Assembly: GCA_035560555.1 (NCBI GenBank)
Contig: DATMZF010000035.1
Span: 1 to 64,000 of the forward strand
DNA length: 64,000 nt
Direction: 5' to 3'
From: UBA11090 sp035560555
Lineage (GTDB): Bacteria > Spirochaetota > Spirochaetia > Treponematales > Rectinemataceae
Under the pieces are notes generated by a model. The model ran no database searches, was not told where the DNA came from, and worked only from the letters and a program-made list of their open reading frames with translations. Position 1 is the first letter of the stretch; every line of letters begins with the position of its first letter. The position numbers and the translations under genes were made by a program. This document shows positions 16,409-25,533 of this stretch, one piece after another.

Positions 16409-16885
16409 ATGATACTTCAAAAGGTATTTCAGCCTTCTACGATCAGGACAGGTTTGGAAAGCGAGAGCAAAGAAGAGCTCTTTGAGGAACTTGTCGATGT
16501 GCTGGCCAGAAGCTATCCGGCCAAGCCTCCATTCCCGCGCCAGAAAATTCTTGACGCCCTGATCCGCCGCGAGGCCAAGATGTCCACGGGTATCGCCAAG
16601 GGCGTGGCGCTTCCTCACGCGACGGTCGAGGGTCTCGACAGCTTGAGGGGCGTTCTGGGAATTTCCTCCAAAGGCATAGACTATGATTCGCTGGATGGCC
16701 ACCCGGTGTTTCTCGTATTCATGCTCCTGACTCCTCCCGATGACACCGAATCGCACCTGCACGCGCTTCAGAGAATGGCTTCCCTGATTGACGATACCGA
16801 TATGGCTTCCCGGTTGGCGGCCTCTACGTCGCCGGCGGAAGCCTTCGCCCTTATAAAGGAATTCGACAGCAGCGACCTGAGCTGA
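16409..16885 (+). CDS. PTS EIIA (fructose/PtsN type) domain protein
   Basis: A single-domain EIIA of the fructose/mannitol/nitrogen-regulatory class, 158 residues. The phosphorylatable histidine is in GVALPHATVEG at about residue 71, preceded by the family's STGIAKG turn. Stand-alone EIIA proteins next to no EIIB/EIIC usually act as regulators (PtsN-like). A ribosome site GGAG lies before the ATG. It sits about 100 bases upstream of the V-type ATPase operon in the same direction and could be co-transcribed with it. That link is positional only. Confidence 0.85.
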   Translation: MILQKVFQPSTIRTGLESESKEELFEELVDVLARSYPAKPPFPRQKILDALIRREAKMSTGIAKGVALPHATVEGLDSLRGVLGISSKGIDYDSLDGHPVFLVFMLLTPPDDTESHLHALQRMASLIDDTDMASRLAASTSPAEAFALIKEFDSSDLS

Positions 16886-16955
16886 ACGAAAAAAGTGGTT
16901 TTTGTGTGATTCCACCCGGCTTGTTTTGGAACAGGACAGATGGGACCGCACCTGT

Positions 16956-16974
16956 CTATACAGATTTTGTATAG
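16956..16974. promoter_or_regulatory. Inverted repeat before the V-ATPase operon
   Basis: CTATACA, five bases, TGTATAG: perfect 7-bp arms overlapping -10-like hexamers (TATACA, TATAGT) 15 bases before the first ATPase gene. A convincing -35 box was not found. It may be an operator at the operon promoter. Confidence 0.45.
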
Positions 16975-16989
16975 TAAGAGAGGTGCACC

Positions 16990-17298
16990 ATGGATTCTCT
17001 GAACGGTCTGGACAGATTGCTGGAGGCCGAGGCAAAGGCAGCGGCGCTGATCCGGGAAGCTGAAACGGAGGCCGGAGTCATTGTCGGCCAGGCACGCGAC
17101 AATGCTCACTCCAAGGAAAAAGAAAGGCTCACGAAGCTTCACGCCGAGCAGGAGTCGGAACTTGCCTCCTTCACCTCGGAAATCGCTGAAAAGCTGAAGG
17201 ACGAGCTCGATGAGTACGAAAAAGGTTTCATCGTCACTCATCTGGACGAGAGACTCTTCGCCACGACCTGCGGAAGGTTCATGTCCTCCGAGGCTTGA
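16990..17298 (+). CDS. V/A-type ATPase stalk coiled-coil subunit (G/H-like)
   Basis: 102 residues, almost wholly a charged, Ala/Glu/Lys-rich helix (EAKAAALIREAETEAG). This is typical of the G (AhaH/VatH) peripheral-stalk subunit that pairs with subunit E. There is no membrane segment. It is the first gene of the ATPase operon, the position such a subunit often holds. Its stop codon is two bases before the C-subunit ATG. Coiled coils carry little family information, so the assignment leans on context. Confidence 0.7.
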   Translation: MDSLNGLDRLLEAEAKAAALIREAETEAGVIVGQARDNAHSKEKERLTKLHAEQESELASFTSEIAEKLKDELDEYEKGFIVTHLDERLFATTCGRFMSSEA

Positions 17299-17300
17299 AG

Positions 17301-18299
17301 ATGGCCGACTCTTTTGAGATAGCCTACCTCTACGCGAGGGTCTGCGGCGCCTTTTCATCCATGTACTTGGGCGCGAAGGGCGCCGCCCTCGCCGCCGAAT
17401 CCTCCCTTTCCTCGATATGGAGACTGTATTTCGAGGAAGATATTCCCAACCGGCCCGAGCCATGGCTTCTCGCGACGCTGGAACGCAAGGTGATCGGACA
17501 TTCGATGGAACGCTTCATGACCCTCGCAGGCCCAGCCATGGAATCGGACAAGTTCATAACCGCCATCGTCGCCAAGTACGAGATTTCCGTCATCAAGAAT
17601 CTTCTCTACAAACTCACGGCAATGGAGCCGCGGCCGGAGACGCAGTTTTTTTCAAGCCCAATCATAGAAAGGGCCTTATCGGCATGGCCCCGGGTGGAAG
17701 ACATGTTCGCGGACTCTCCCTACGCCTGGATCGAGGCCGCCGATCTCGCCGATATCGGGACCGTCGAGAACAGGCTGGACAGGCAGTATTACCGGCAGCT
17801 GTGGGACGCGGCTTCGGCGCTTCCAGGGAACAGGAAAGGCAATATTCCCGCCCTCGTGCTGAGGGATATCCAATACCAGAATCTCGCCTGGGCATTGCGG
17901 GTCCGCAGGTATTACGGCTATGGCAGGGAAATGACAGCGCCGCTTCTCGTGGAAATCGAGGGCGAAGACGCGGTTTCCCTCGCCCTCGAAAGCTTCGATC
18001 TGGATATCGGTACTCTGGGCGGTTTTGACGAGTGGCCCGTAAAAAAACTTCTGGAAGGGCAGACGGCGCCCTATCTCGATCTTCCCCTGCTCGAGAACAG
18101 GATGCAGAGAGAGCTCTTCGCCTTCGTCAGGCGTTCCATGCACATGTATCCGTTCGGCTATACGCCGCTGTACTGCTATTTTAAGATGCTCGAGGCGGAG
18201 GCTTCCTTTGTCCTGGGCATACTCGAAGGGATAAGGCTGAAAGCGCCGGCCGAAGAGAAAATAGGCCTGGCTTGGGCTCTCGCGGGAGACAACACATGA
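17301..18299 (+). CDS. V/A-type ATPase subunit C (d-like)
   Basis: 332 residues, helical, matching the size and style of the bacterial V-ATPase C subunit. It caps the membrane rotor ring and links it to the central stalk. Recognisable blocks are the N-terminal AYLYARVCGAFSSMYLG and repeated helical segments with conserved aromatic and arginine residues (YYRQLWDAA, LRVRRYYGYG). The ATG at 17301 follows the upstream stop by two bases. A TTG six bases earlier is a poorer choice. Its stop overlaps the next start as ATGA. Confidence 0.85.
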   Translation: MADSFEIAYLYARVCGAFSSMYLGAKGAALAAESSLSSIWRLYFEEDIPNRPEPWLLATLERKVIGHSMERFMTLAGPAMESDKFITAIVAKYEISVIKNLLYKLTAMEPRPETQFFSSPIIERALSAWPRVEDMFADSPYAWIEAADLADIGTVENRLDRQYYRQLWDAASALPGNRKGNIPALVLRDIQYQNLAWALRVRRYYGYGREMTAPLLVEIEGEDAVSLALESFDLDIGTLGGFDEWPVKKLLEGQTAPYLDLPLLENRMQRELFAFVRRSMHMYPFGYTPLYCYFKMLEAEASFVLGILEGIRLKAPAEEKIGLAWALAGDNT

Positions 18300-20401
18300 G
18301 TTCGACGACGATGAGGAAGATGGAACTGCTCCTCCTCAAATCCGATATTGACGGCACGCTCAGGTATCTTTCCTCGGGGCATTCCTTCCAGATCATCTAC
18401 CCGGACGAGGATGGTTCTTCCCGGGCGAGGGGTGACTCGCAGGCCACGGGCCGGCGCGCAAGGGTTTCAGGAACCGATGCCGGCGAGGAAGCCTTCCTCG
18501 CAAGGCTGGACGCCGCGATGGCGAAGCTTGGCAAGATAGGCGCCTGCCTGGGATACCAGGAAGCGAGCCTGGACCTTGGAAAGGCCAAGCTTCCCGACGA
18601 AGCCCTTCTTTCGGAGGTGGACCGCCTCGCTTCGTTCTGTGGGGAAAACGAGGAAGCGGCCTTGGCCCAGAAGCGGAAACTCGACGAGCTCGAGGAATCG
18701 CTGCGCGAGGTGAAGGCTTTCGCGGGGCTTTCGCTGCCTTTCGAGGATATCAACAAGCTCGCTTTCGTGGCCCTGCGCATAGGCAAGGTGAACCCGGACA
18801 GGATCCCCCTGCTCGCGGGCGCTCTCGACGCGAGGGCGGCGATAATTCCGCTCGACGACGAGGGGTCGATCATAGCCGTCGCCTCGCGGCGGGGCCGCTT
18901 CGCGCTCGAAACCGAGCTGGCCAAGGCGGGATTCGTCAAGGCTGACCTGCCTCCCGATTTTAAGGGCGTCCCGGCCAACGCGCTGGCCGCCATCGAAGCC
19001 TCCTACGAGGTGGCGAAAAAACGCCTCGCGGCGCTCGCCGAGATGAAAGAGGAGGAAGCCCGCCGATTCGCCGCCTCATGGGCCGAGATGCTCTCTTCGG
19101 TGAAGCTGGGCAGGGCGCTCAAGAAAGTGGAGAGCAGGCTGGAGGGCACCGAGTGGGTTTACAGGCTCTCGGGCTGGGTCCCCGCGCAGAACGTCAAACC
19201 CTTGAGCGACGATCTCGCTAGACTCTTCGGCGACCGGATGGCCATACGCGTCTACAATCCCGAGGACGAGAAGGGGAAGCTTCCGGAAGACAGCCAGGAA
19301 GTGCCCGTCCTCCTGAAGCACAACGGCCTTGTGTCGGCTTTTCAGGGCATCGTCCTCTCCTACGGCACGCCGGTGTACGGCGACATCGATCCCACGCCCT
19401 TTGTGGCCTTCTTTTTTACCCTTCTCTTCGCGATAATGTTCGGCGATATGGGCCAGGGCGCCGTCATCATCTGCGCCGGGCTCCTGATCAGGAGAGCGAA
19501 AAAGGGTTTTTTCGCCGGCTACCAAAAATTCTGGCTAGCCTTCGTCGCGGCGGGAGCGGGCTCAATGTTCATGGGACTTCTCGTTGGCTCGGTTTTTTCC
19601 AACGAGGAGCTGCTCGTTCCCGTGGAACGTTTTCTTACGGCCTTGATCCTGGGCAGTCCCCGCGACCGTTTCCTCGACATCATGCCGAGCGACAATATAA
19701 GCGCGATGTTCAGCTTTTTCGGCTTTACGGTCGGCATCGGCTTCCTCATCAACTCGACAGGCCTCGTCATCAACATGATCAACCTCGCGCGCAGGGGAGA
19801 ATGGGGAGAAGCGCTGTTCGCGAAGACGGGCCTTTCCGGCTCTCTTCTTTTCTGGTGGGCCGCTGGCATGGGCGTGAGGATCATTCTCGGCGGAAAGCTG
19901 GGATGGATCGATATTCTCGGCCTGGGGATTCCCCTCGCGGCGCTGCTATTCACCGAACCCCTCCAGCGGGCCGCGATGAAAGCAGGCAGAAAAAAACACG
20001 CGAAAGTTACGGAGGGTGATGGCGAGGGCGAGGGGGCCGCGGAAGCGCGCGCGGAGAAGCTCTCCGTCGTCGATGTCCTCGTGGGCGGCCTCGTGGAGAT
20101 CATCGAGACCTTCTCTTACTACGCCTCCAACACCATGAGCTTCCTCCGCGTGGCGGCCTTCGCGCTCGCCCACGCCGTTCTCTCCTTCGTCGTTTTCACG
20201 ATGGCCGAACTCGTCAGGAACCGCGCGCCCGGAGGGGTCGTGTTCCAGCTCGTCGTGTTCATCGTCGGCAACGCGGTCATCATAGGGCTCGAAGGCCTCA
20301 TCGTCACCATCCAGGTGATCAGGCTACAATACTACGAATTTTTCTCCAAGTTTTTCACGCGGACGGGCAAAAGCTTCGATCCCATACGCTTCGAGAATTG
20401 A
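18296..20401 (+). CDS. V/A-type ATPase subunit I (membrane stator, a-like)
   Basis: 701 residues. A soluble N-terminal half with long helices is followed from about residue 355 by seven or eight membrane segments. The conserved segment NTMSFLRVAAFALAHA holds Arg618, equivalent to the essential stator arginine facing the rotor carboxylates. The motif FGDMGQGA precedes it in an earlier helix. The protein forms the ion half-channels. The ATG overlaps the C-subunit stop (ATGA at 18296-18299), so translation is coupled. Which ion is pumped cannot be told from this subunit alone. Confidence 0.93.
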   Translation: MSSTTMRKMELLLLKSDIDGTLRYLSSGHSFQIIYPDEDGSSRARGDSQATGRRARVSGTDAGEEAFLARLDAAMAKLGKIGACLGYQEASLDLGKAKLPDEALLSEVDRLASFCGENEEAALAQKRKLDELEESLREVKAFAGLSLPFEDINKLAFVALRIGKVNPDRIPLLAGALDARAAIIPLDDEGSIIAVASRRGRFALETELAKAGFVKADLPPDFKGVPANALAAIEASYEVAKKRLAALAEMKEEEARRFAASWAEMLSSVKLGRALKKVESRLEGTEWVYRLSGWVPAQNVKPLSDDLARLFGDRMAIRVYNPEDEKGKLPEDSQEVPVLLKHNGLVSAFQGIVLSYGTPVYGDIDPTPFVAFFFTLLFAIMFGDMGQGAVIICAGLLIRRAKKGFFAGYQKFWLAFVAAGAGSMFMGLLVGSVFSNEELLVPVERFLTALILGSPRDRFLDIMPSDNISAMFSFFGFTVGIGFLINSTGLVINMINLARRGEWGEALFAKTGLSGSLLFWWAAGMGVRIILGGKLGWIDILGLGIPLAALLFTEPLQRAAMKAGRKKHAKVTEGDGEGEGAAEARAEKLSVVDVLVGGLVEIIETFSYYASNTMSFLRVAAFALAHAVLSFVVFTMAELVRNRAPGGVVFQLVVFIVGNAVIIGLEGLIVTIQVIRLQYYEFFSKFFTRTGKSFDPIRFEN

Positions 20402-20414
20402 AAAGGAGTTGTTC

Positions 20415-20723
20415 ATGAAGAAGAAAATCACGACGGCACTTTTGGCCGTGGCGGGCGGCGCCTCCGCTTTCGCCCAGACTCAAGGAGCGGCGACCGCCCC
20501 CGTATCGGCCTGGACCGGCGGCATCAAGTACCTCGCCGCCGCCCTCGCCGTGAGCGTGGCGGCCGTGGCCGGCGGCATGGCCGTGGCCAAGATCGGATCG
20601 GCGGCGATGGGAGCCATGGCGGAAAAGCCCGAGCTCTCCGGCAAGGCGCTTCCCTACGTGGGGCTCGCGGAAGGCATCTGCCTCTGGGGTTTCCTCGTGG
20701 CCCTCCTCATTCTCCTCCTCTAG
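20415..20723 (+). CDS. V/A-type ATPase subunit K (rotor proteolipid)
   Basis: 102 residues. The first ~20 look like a cleavable signal (MKKK, a hydrophobic run, AFA), after which there are two membrane helices. The ion-carrying carboxylate is Glu86 in VGLAEGICLWG of the last helix. Thermus-type proteolipids are also made with a leader, so this agrees with the family. Helix 1 is Ala/Gly-rich (AVAGGMAVAKIGSAAMGA) as needed for ring packing. A very strong AAAAGGAG site lies six bases before the ATG, fitting the need for many copies per complex. Confidence 0.92.
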   Translation: MKKKITTALLAVAGGASAFAQTQGAATAPVSAWTGGIKYLAAALAVSVAAVAGGMAVAKIGSAAMGAMAEKPELSGKALPYVGLAEGICLWGFLVALLILLL

Positions 20724-20735
20724 GGACGGGAATCC

Positions 20736-21050
20736 GTGAAGGAAATATTCGTCCTCGCCGAAGAAGAACTCGTCATCGCCTTCAGGATGATCGGCGTGGA
20801 TGGCGCGGCGGTGGCTGGCGCCGATGACGCCCTCGCTACCTTCCGCCGTGTGACCGGCGCTTCGGGGGAATGCAGGATGCTCATCCTCTCCGAGGATATC
20901 GCCGACATGCTCGGGACGGAACTCATCGACTGGCAATTGTTGGGGCGCTATCCTCTCGTCGTGGAAATTCCGCCCCTGTCGGGCTCCCTGCCCGATCATG
21001 TTCAGCTCGTCGATGCCGTCAGGCAGGCGATAGGCATCAAGATCCAATGA
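20736..21050 (+). CDS. V/A-type ATPase subunit F
   Basis: 104 residues from a GTG start. A small CheY-like alpha/beta protein of the central rotor shaft that binds subunit D. The N-terminal strand (EIFVLAEEELVIAFRMIGV), the central MLILSEDIADML strand-helix and the 'YPLVVEIPP' strand are characteristic. It lies 12 bases after the K gene, in the standard operon position. Confidence 0.88.
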   Translation: MKEIFVLAEEELVIAFRMIGVDGAAVAGADDALATFRRVTGASGECRMLILSEDIADMLGTELIDWQLLGRYPLVVEIPPLSGSLPDHVQLVDAVRQAIGIKIQ

Positions 21051-21060
21051 GGGAAGACCT

Positions 21061-21675
21061 ATGGAAGAGATAAAAGGCACCGAAGCGCTCGAACGCGAAA
21101 TTCTCGACGACGCTACCAGGAAGGCCGAGAGGATTGTCCAGAAGGCCAAGGAAGAGGCCGAAAGGCTGAAGGCGAATTCGGCCGCGACGCTGGATGGAAT
21201 GGTCACCCAGCTCGAGGCGCGGAAGCTCGAGAAGATCGCCCAGATGAAGAGGGAGGCCTTTTCGAAAATGCCCCTCGAAAAGACGAGGCTCAGGGCGCGC
21301 TTTATCGACGGCGCGATGAGGGCCTCGGTCGCGAAATTCATGGACGCCCTCGATGACGCCGCGCTTGGCGCCTGGTGCCTTTCCGGGCTCAAGAAGCGTT
21401 CCTCCCTCCTCGCGGGACGGAAACTGCGAATGAGCTACCGAGGCATCGACGCCTCTTCCCTGAGGGAGATGGGGAAGCTTCTTGGATCCGGCGTGGAGAT
21501 CTCGGCATCAGTCGCGGAGGATGGCGGAGCGCCCCAGCGCGGCATCGCGATCGAGAGCCTGGACGGGTCGATGGTCATGAAGCTCGGAGAGAAGCAGCTC
21601 GAAGAAAGGCTTATGGACGAGTACAGGGGAGAACTGGCTTCGGCATTGTTCCCCGCGACGGCCGAAAGAGGATAA
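21061..21675 (+). CDS. V/A-type ATPase subunit E
   Basis: 204 residues. The N-terminal half is a long coiled coil (about 1-75) that pairs with the G-like subunit in the peripheral stalk. The C-terminal globular half binds the top of the A3B3 head. The conserved-style GSMVMKLGEKQLEERLMDEYRGE end is present. The stop codon is immediately followed by the A-subunit ATG. Confidence 0.88.
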   Translation: MEEIKGTEALEREILDDATRKAERIVQKAKEEAERLKANSAATLDGMVTQLEARKLEKIAQMKREAFSKMPLEKTRLRARFIDGAMRASVAKFMDALDDAALGAWCLSGLKKRSSLLAGRKLRMSYRGIDASSLREMGKLLGSGVEISASVAEDGGAPQRGIAIESLDGSMVMKLGEKQLEERLMDEYRGELASALFPATAERG

Positions 21676-23502
21676 ATGGCGATGAGAGCAGGGACAATAG
21701 CGAAGATTTCCGGGCCGATCGTCAAGGCCAGGGGCATGGCGTCGGCCGGGCTCTACGATGTGGTGAAGGTTGGCCAGGCCGGCCTGATCGGCGAGATCAT
21801 CAGGCTCGAAGGCCAGATAGCCACCATCCAGATCTATGAGGACAACACGATGATGAGGGTGGGGGAGCCCGTGGAATGCCAGGGCAAACCCCTCTCCGTC
21901 CTCCTCGGCCCCGGACTCATCGGGTCGATTTACGACGGCATACAACGGCCGCTGCCCGTGCTGAAGGCACTCTCAGGCCCCATGCTCCTGCCGGGTATCG
22001 CGGGCGAGGCCCTCGACGCGAAAAAAAAGTGGCGCTTCCAGCCGACGCTGGCCGTCGGCGAGCCCATAGGCCCCGGCATCGTCTATGGAACCGTGCGGGA
22101 GACGCCTTCTGTCATCCATAGGCTTGTGTTCGACGGGACGACGCCCGCAAGTACGGCGGCCTGGGTGGCGGCCGAAGGCGACTACGACATTTCCCAAGTC
22201 CTCGTGAAATCCGGCGCCGGGAACGAATACTCGGCCTCCACGCGCTGGCCGGTCCGAAAAGCCCGCGGTTTCGCGCAGAAACTCGTGCCCAACGAACCCC
22301 TCGTCACGGGCCTGCGCGTCATAGACGTGCTTTTTCCCGTGGCCAAGGGCGGATGCGCGGCCGTGCCCGGCGGCTTCGGCACGGGCAAGACGATGACGCA
22401 GCACGCGATCGCCAAATGGTGCGACGCCGACATCATCGTCTACATCGGCTGCGGCGAGCGCGGCAACGAGATGACCGACGTCCTCACCGAGTTCCCACGG
22501 CTTGTCGACCCGAGGACGGGACGATCCCTCATGGAGAGGACCATCCTCATCGCCAACACCTCGAACATGCCCGTCGCCGCCCGCGAGGTCTCGATCTACA
22601 CGGGCATCACCATCGCCGAGTACTATCGCGATATGGGCTACCAGGTGGCCGTCATGGCCGACTCGACATCCCGCTGGGCGGAAGCCCTGAGGGAACTCTC
22701 CGGGCGCCTCGAGGAGATGCCCGCCGAGGAGGGATTCCCCGCCTACCTTCCCACGAGGCTCGCCGAATTCTACGAGCGCGGCGGCATGGTCACGACGCTG
22801 GAAGGCAAGAAAGGCTCCGTCACCATCATCGGGGCGGTTTCGCCTCCGGGCGGCGACTTCTCCGAACCGGTGACCCAGCATACCAAGCGCTTCATACGCT
22901 GCTTCTGGGCCCTCGACCGCGACCTCGCCAACGCCCGCCATTACCCGGCCATTTCCTGGAACGACTCCTATTCCGAGTACGCAGACGACCTCATGGCCTT
23001 CTGGGACGGCATCGACAGTTCCTGGAAGAAATTCAGGGCCAAGGCCATGGACATTCTGAAAAAAGAGCGAAAGCTCGCCGAAATCGTGCGCCTCATAGGC
23101 CCGGATGCCCTTCCCGACGAGCAGCGCCTCATCCTCATGACGGCCGAGCTCCTGAAGACCGGCTTCCTGCAGCAGAGCAGCTTCGACGCTGTCGACATGT
23201 ATTGCGTCCCCGCGAGGCAGACGATGATCCTCGAATGCATTCTCACCTTCCACGAATCGGCGGAGAAGGCCATCCATGGAGGGACGCCCCTGCCCAAGAT
23301 AGCCGCCATGCCCCTGCGGAACAGGTTGATGCGGCTGAAAAGCTCCATCACCAATGAACGCGTCGAGGAAGGAAGGGGCATCCTTCTGGAAATCAGGCAG
23401 GCTTTCGCCGAATTGGGCGCCGGATTGGGACTGGGCGCCGCGGCCGGCTTTGGCACGGGCGCCGGGACAAACGTCGGAACCGACAGGACGGTGGCAGAAT
23501 GA
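21676..23502 (+). CDS. atpA: V/A-type ATPase catalytic subunit A
   Basis: 608 residues. The ATP-hydrolysing or -synthesising subunit of the A3B3 head. The P-loop GGFGTGKT is at 232-239, the catalytic-glutamate block is GCGERGNEM, and ADSTSRWAEALRE is a further family signature. The characteristic ~90-residue non-homologous insertion between beta-barrel and nucleotide domain is present. The C-terminal ~25 residues are an unusual Gly/Ala/Thr-rich tail (GLGLGAAAGFGTGAG) not needed for the fold. It starts directly after the E stop and overlaps subunit B as ATGA. Confidence 0.97.
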   Translation: MAMRAGTIAKISGPIVKARGMASAGLYDVVKVGQAGLIGEIIRLEGQIATIQIYEDNTMMRVGEPVECQGKPLSVLLGPGLIGSIYDGIQRPLPVLKALSGPMLLPGIAGEALDAKKKWRFQPTLAVGEPIGPGIVYGTVRETPSVIHRLVFDGTTPASTAAWVAAEGDYDISQVLVKSGAGNEYSASTRWPVRKARGFAQKLVPNEPLVTGLRVIDVLFPVAKGGCAAVPGGFGTGKTMTQHAIAKWCDADIIVYIGCGERGNEMTDVLTEFPRLVDPRTGRSLMERTILIANTSNMPVAAREVSIYTGITIAEYYRDMGYQVAVMADSTSRWAEALRELSGRLEEMPAEEGFPAYLPTRLAEFYERGGMVTTLEGKKGSVTIIGAVSPPGGDFSEPVTQHTKRFIRCFWALDRDLANARHYPAISWNDSYSEYADDLMAFWDGIDSSWKKFRAKAMDILKKERKLAEIVRLIGPDALPDEQRLILMTAELLKTGFLQQSSFDAVDMYCVPARQTMILECILTFHESAEKAIHGGTPLPKIAAMPLRNRLMRLKSSITNERVEEGRGILLEIRQAFAELGAGLGLGAAAGFGTGAGTNVGTDRTVAE

Positions 23503-24887
23503 GAGGTACCGAATACAGGGGCCTGAACAAGGCCGACGGCCCCATCGTCATCGCCGCGAGGACGGAGAACGTGGGATTTTCCGAACTCGTGCGCATCAAG
23601 GACAGGTACGGTCAGTCGAGGATAGGCCGCGTCGTCGACATCTCGGAGCAGGCCGTGGCCATACAGCTGTTTTCCGACACCTCCGGCATATCGCTGGACG
23701 AGGCATGGATCGAATACCTGGAAAAGCCCCTCGAGTTCCGCGTCGGCCCCGACATCGTGGGGCGTATCTTCAACGGTCTCGGCAAACCCATGGACGGCTA
23801 TCCGGAAATACCATCATCCGATTTGCGCGACATAAACGGCCTCCCCATCAATCCGAGCGCCCGCGTCTACCCCAGGGACTTCATCCAGACGGGCATCTCG
23901 GCCATCGACGGGATGAACACCCTCATCCGCGGCCAGAAGCTGCCCATTTTCTCGGGCAACGGGCTGCCCCACAACAGGCTGGCCGCCCAGATCATCAGGC
24001 AGGCCAAGGTGAGGGGAGGGGAGAGCCAGTTCGCCGTCGTCTTCGCCGGCATGGGCATCAAATACGACGTCGCGCGCTACTTCATCGACGCCTTCGAGCA
24101 GTCGGGCGTCCTCTCGCGCGTCGTCATGTTCCTTTCCCTGGCGGACAGTCCCTCCATAGAGCGGCTCCTTACGCCCCGCAGCGCCCTGACCGCCGCCGAG
24201 TACCTCGCCTACGAAAAGAACATGCACGTCCTCGTGGTCATGACGGACATGACCAATTACTGCGAGGCGCTTCGCGAAGTCTCGGCGGCGCGCAACGAGG
24301 TCCCCTCGCGGAAAGGCTATCCAGGCTACCTCTACTCGGATCTAGCCTCGCTCTACGAACGGGCTGGCCGCATCGAAGGCTCAAGCGGCTCCATCACGCA
24401 GCTGCCCATCCTCTCCATGCCCAACGACGACATATCCCACCCCATACCCGACCTCACCGGCTACATCACCGAGGGCCAGATCGTACTCGACAGGGATCTC
24501 TCCCAGCGCGGGGTCTATCCGCCCATAGCCGGCCTGCCTTCGCTCTCGCGCCTCATGAAGGACGGCATCGGCGAGGGCATGACGAGGGAGGACCACAGGG
24601 ACCTCTCCTCCCAGCTCTTTTCGGCCTACGCCTACGTGCGCTCGGTGCGCGACCTGGCCGCCATCATTGGCGAGGAGGAACTGTCGGCTCGCGACAAGGT
24701 CTATCTGGAATTCGGCGAGGCCTTCGAGACGAGATACCTCGCCCAGGGCGAATTCGACGACAGGAGCATAGAGCAAACCCTCGACCTCGGCTGGTCCATA
24801 CTCTCACTGCTGCCTAGGGAAGAATTGGTACGGATCCCCGAGAACCTGATCAGCAAGTATCTCCCCGAGCGCGGGAAGGGAAACTAA
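23499..24887 (+). CDS. atpB: V/A-type ATPase regulatory subunit B
   Basis: 462 residues, the non-catalytic partner of A. The P-loop of the catalytic subunit is replaced by IFSGNGLPHNRLA, as in all B subunits. The blocks MTDMTNYCEALREVSAAR and YPGYLYSDLASLYERAG are standard. It is translationally coupled to atpA through a 4-base overlap. It is followed 13 bases later by subunit D. Confidence 0.97.
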   Translation: MRGTEYRGLNKADGPIVIAARTENVGFSELVRIKDRYGQSRIGRVVDISEQAVAIQLFSDTSGISLDEAWIEYLEKPLEFRVGPDIVGRIFNGLGKPMDGYPEIPSSDLRDINGLPINPSARVYPRDFIQTGISAIDGMNTLIRGQKLPIFSGNGLPHNRLAAQIIRQAKVRGGESQFAVVFAGMGIKYDVARYFIDAFEQSGVLSRVVMFLSLADSPSIERLLTPRSALTAAEYLAYEKNMHVLVVMTDMTNYCEALREVSAARNEVPSRKGYPGYLYSDLASLYERAGRIEGSSGSITQLPILSMPNDDISHPIPDLTGYITEGQIVLDRDLSQRGVYPPIAGLPSLSRLMKDGIGEGMTREDHRDLSSQLFSAYAYVRSVRDLAAIIGEEELSARDKVYLEFGEAFETRYLAQGEFDDRSIEQTLDLGWSILSLLPREELVRIPENLISKYLPERGKGN

Positions 24888-24900
24888 AGGAGCGTCGATC

Positions 24901-25533
24901 ATGGCACAAGCCTACCCGGCCCCTACCAAAACCAACCTCATCAACGAAAAGCGCAGCCTCGGACTCGCGCTCCAGGGCTACGATCTCCTCGAGAAGAAGC
25001 GCGAAATCCTCGTCATAGAGCTCCTCAAGCGCATGGACGAACTCGGCCTCCTCGAGAAGGAAATCCAGGAACTGACCGAAAAATCCTATCGCCACCTGAG
25101 GAAGATGCTCCTCGTCGTCGGCCGCGAAAGGGCGCTCGCCCTCTCCTCGAAACCGGTGCGCTCCATCACCCTCAAGACGGGGAATGTCAACGTCAGCGGC
25201 ATGAACCTGCCCACCCTCATCGTCCGGGCGGGAGCCCCCGAACTCAACTATTCTTTTATAAATTCATTTGCCGTATGCGACGAAACCGTGATAGAGTTCA
25301 GCGAGCTGCTGCAGAAACTGGCCGCGGCCGCTGGCCTGCGGTCCATCGTCTGGCGGCTTGCCCGCGAGGTCAAGAAGACCCAGCGGCGCGTCAACGCCCT
25401 GGACAAGATGGTGATCCCCCGGTCGGGAGAAATCGTGAAATTCATAGAATCCACCTTGGACGAGCGGGATCGCGAATCCCTTTTCGCCGTGAAGTTGCTG
25501 AAACAGCGGATGTCGGAGCAGGACGCTTTATGA
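24901..25533 (+). CDS. atpD: V/A-type ATPase subunit D
   Basis: 210 residues. Central-shaft subunit: two long antiparallel helices at the N-terminus (PTKTNLINEKRSLGLALQGY) and C-terminus (RLAREVKKTQRRVNALDKMV, where the family signature ALE/ALDxxxIP lies). It rotates inside A3B3 and couples it to the rotor ring. AAAGGAG lies 9 bases upstream. It ends in an ATGA overlap with the UspA gene. The operon order C-I-K-F-E-A-B-D is complete. Confidence 0.95.
   Translation: MAQAYPAPTKTNLINEKRSLGLALQGYDLLEKKREILVIELLKRMDELGLLEKEIQELTEKSYRHLRKMLLVVGRERALALSSKPVRSITLKTGNVNVSGMNLPTLIVRAGAPELNYSFINSFAVCDETVIEFSELLQKLAAAAGLRSIVWRLAREVKKTQRRVNALDKMVIPRSGEIVKFIESTLDERDRESLFAVKLLKQRMSEQDAL

Noticed and set aside
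20415..20475. V-ATPase K signal peptide as a sign of mis-annotation
   Set aside because: Proteolipids of the Thermus type are also made with a leader sequence, so the exported-looking N-terminus is compatible with the family.
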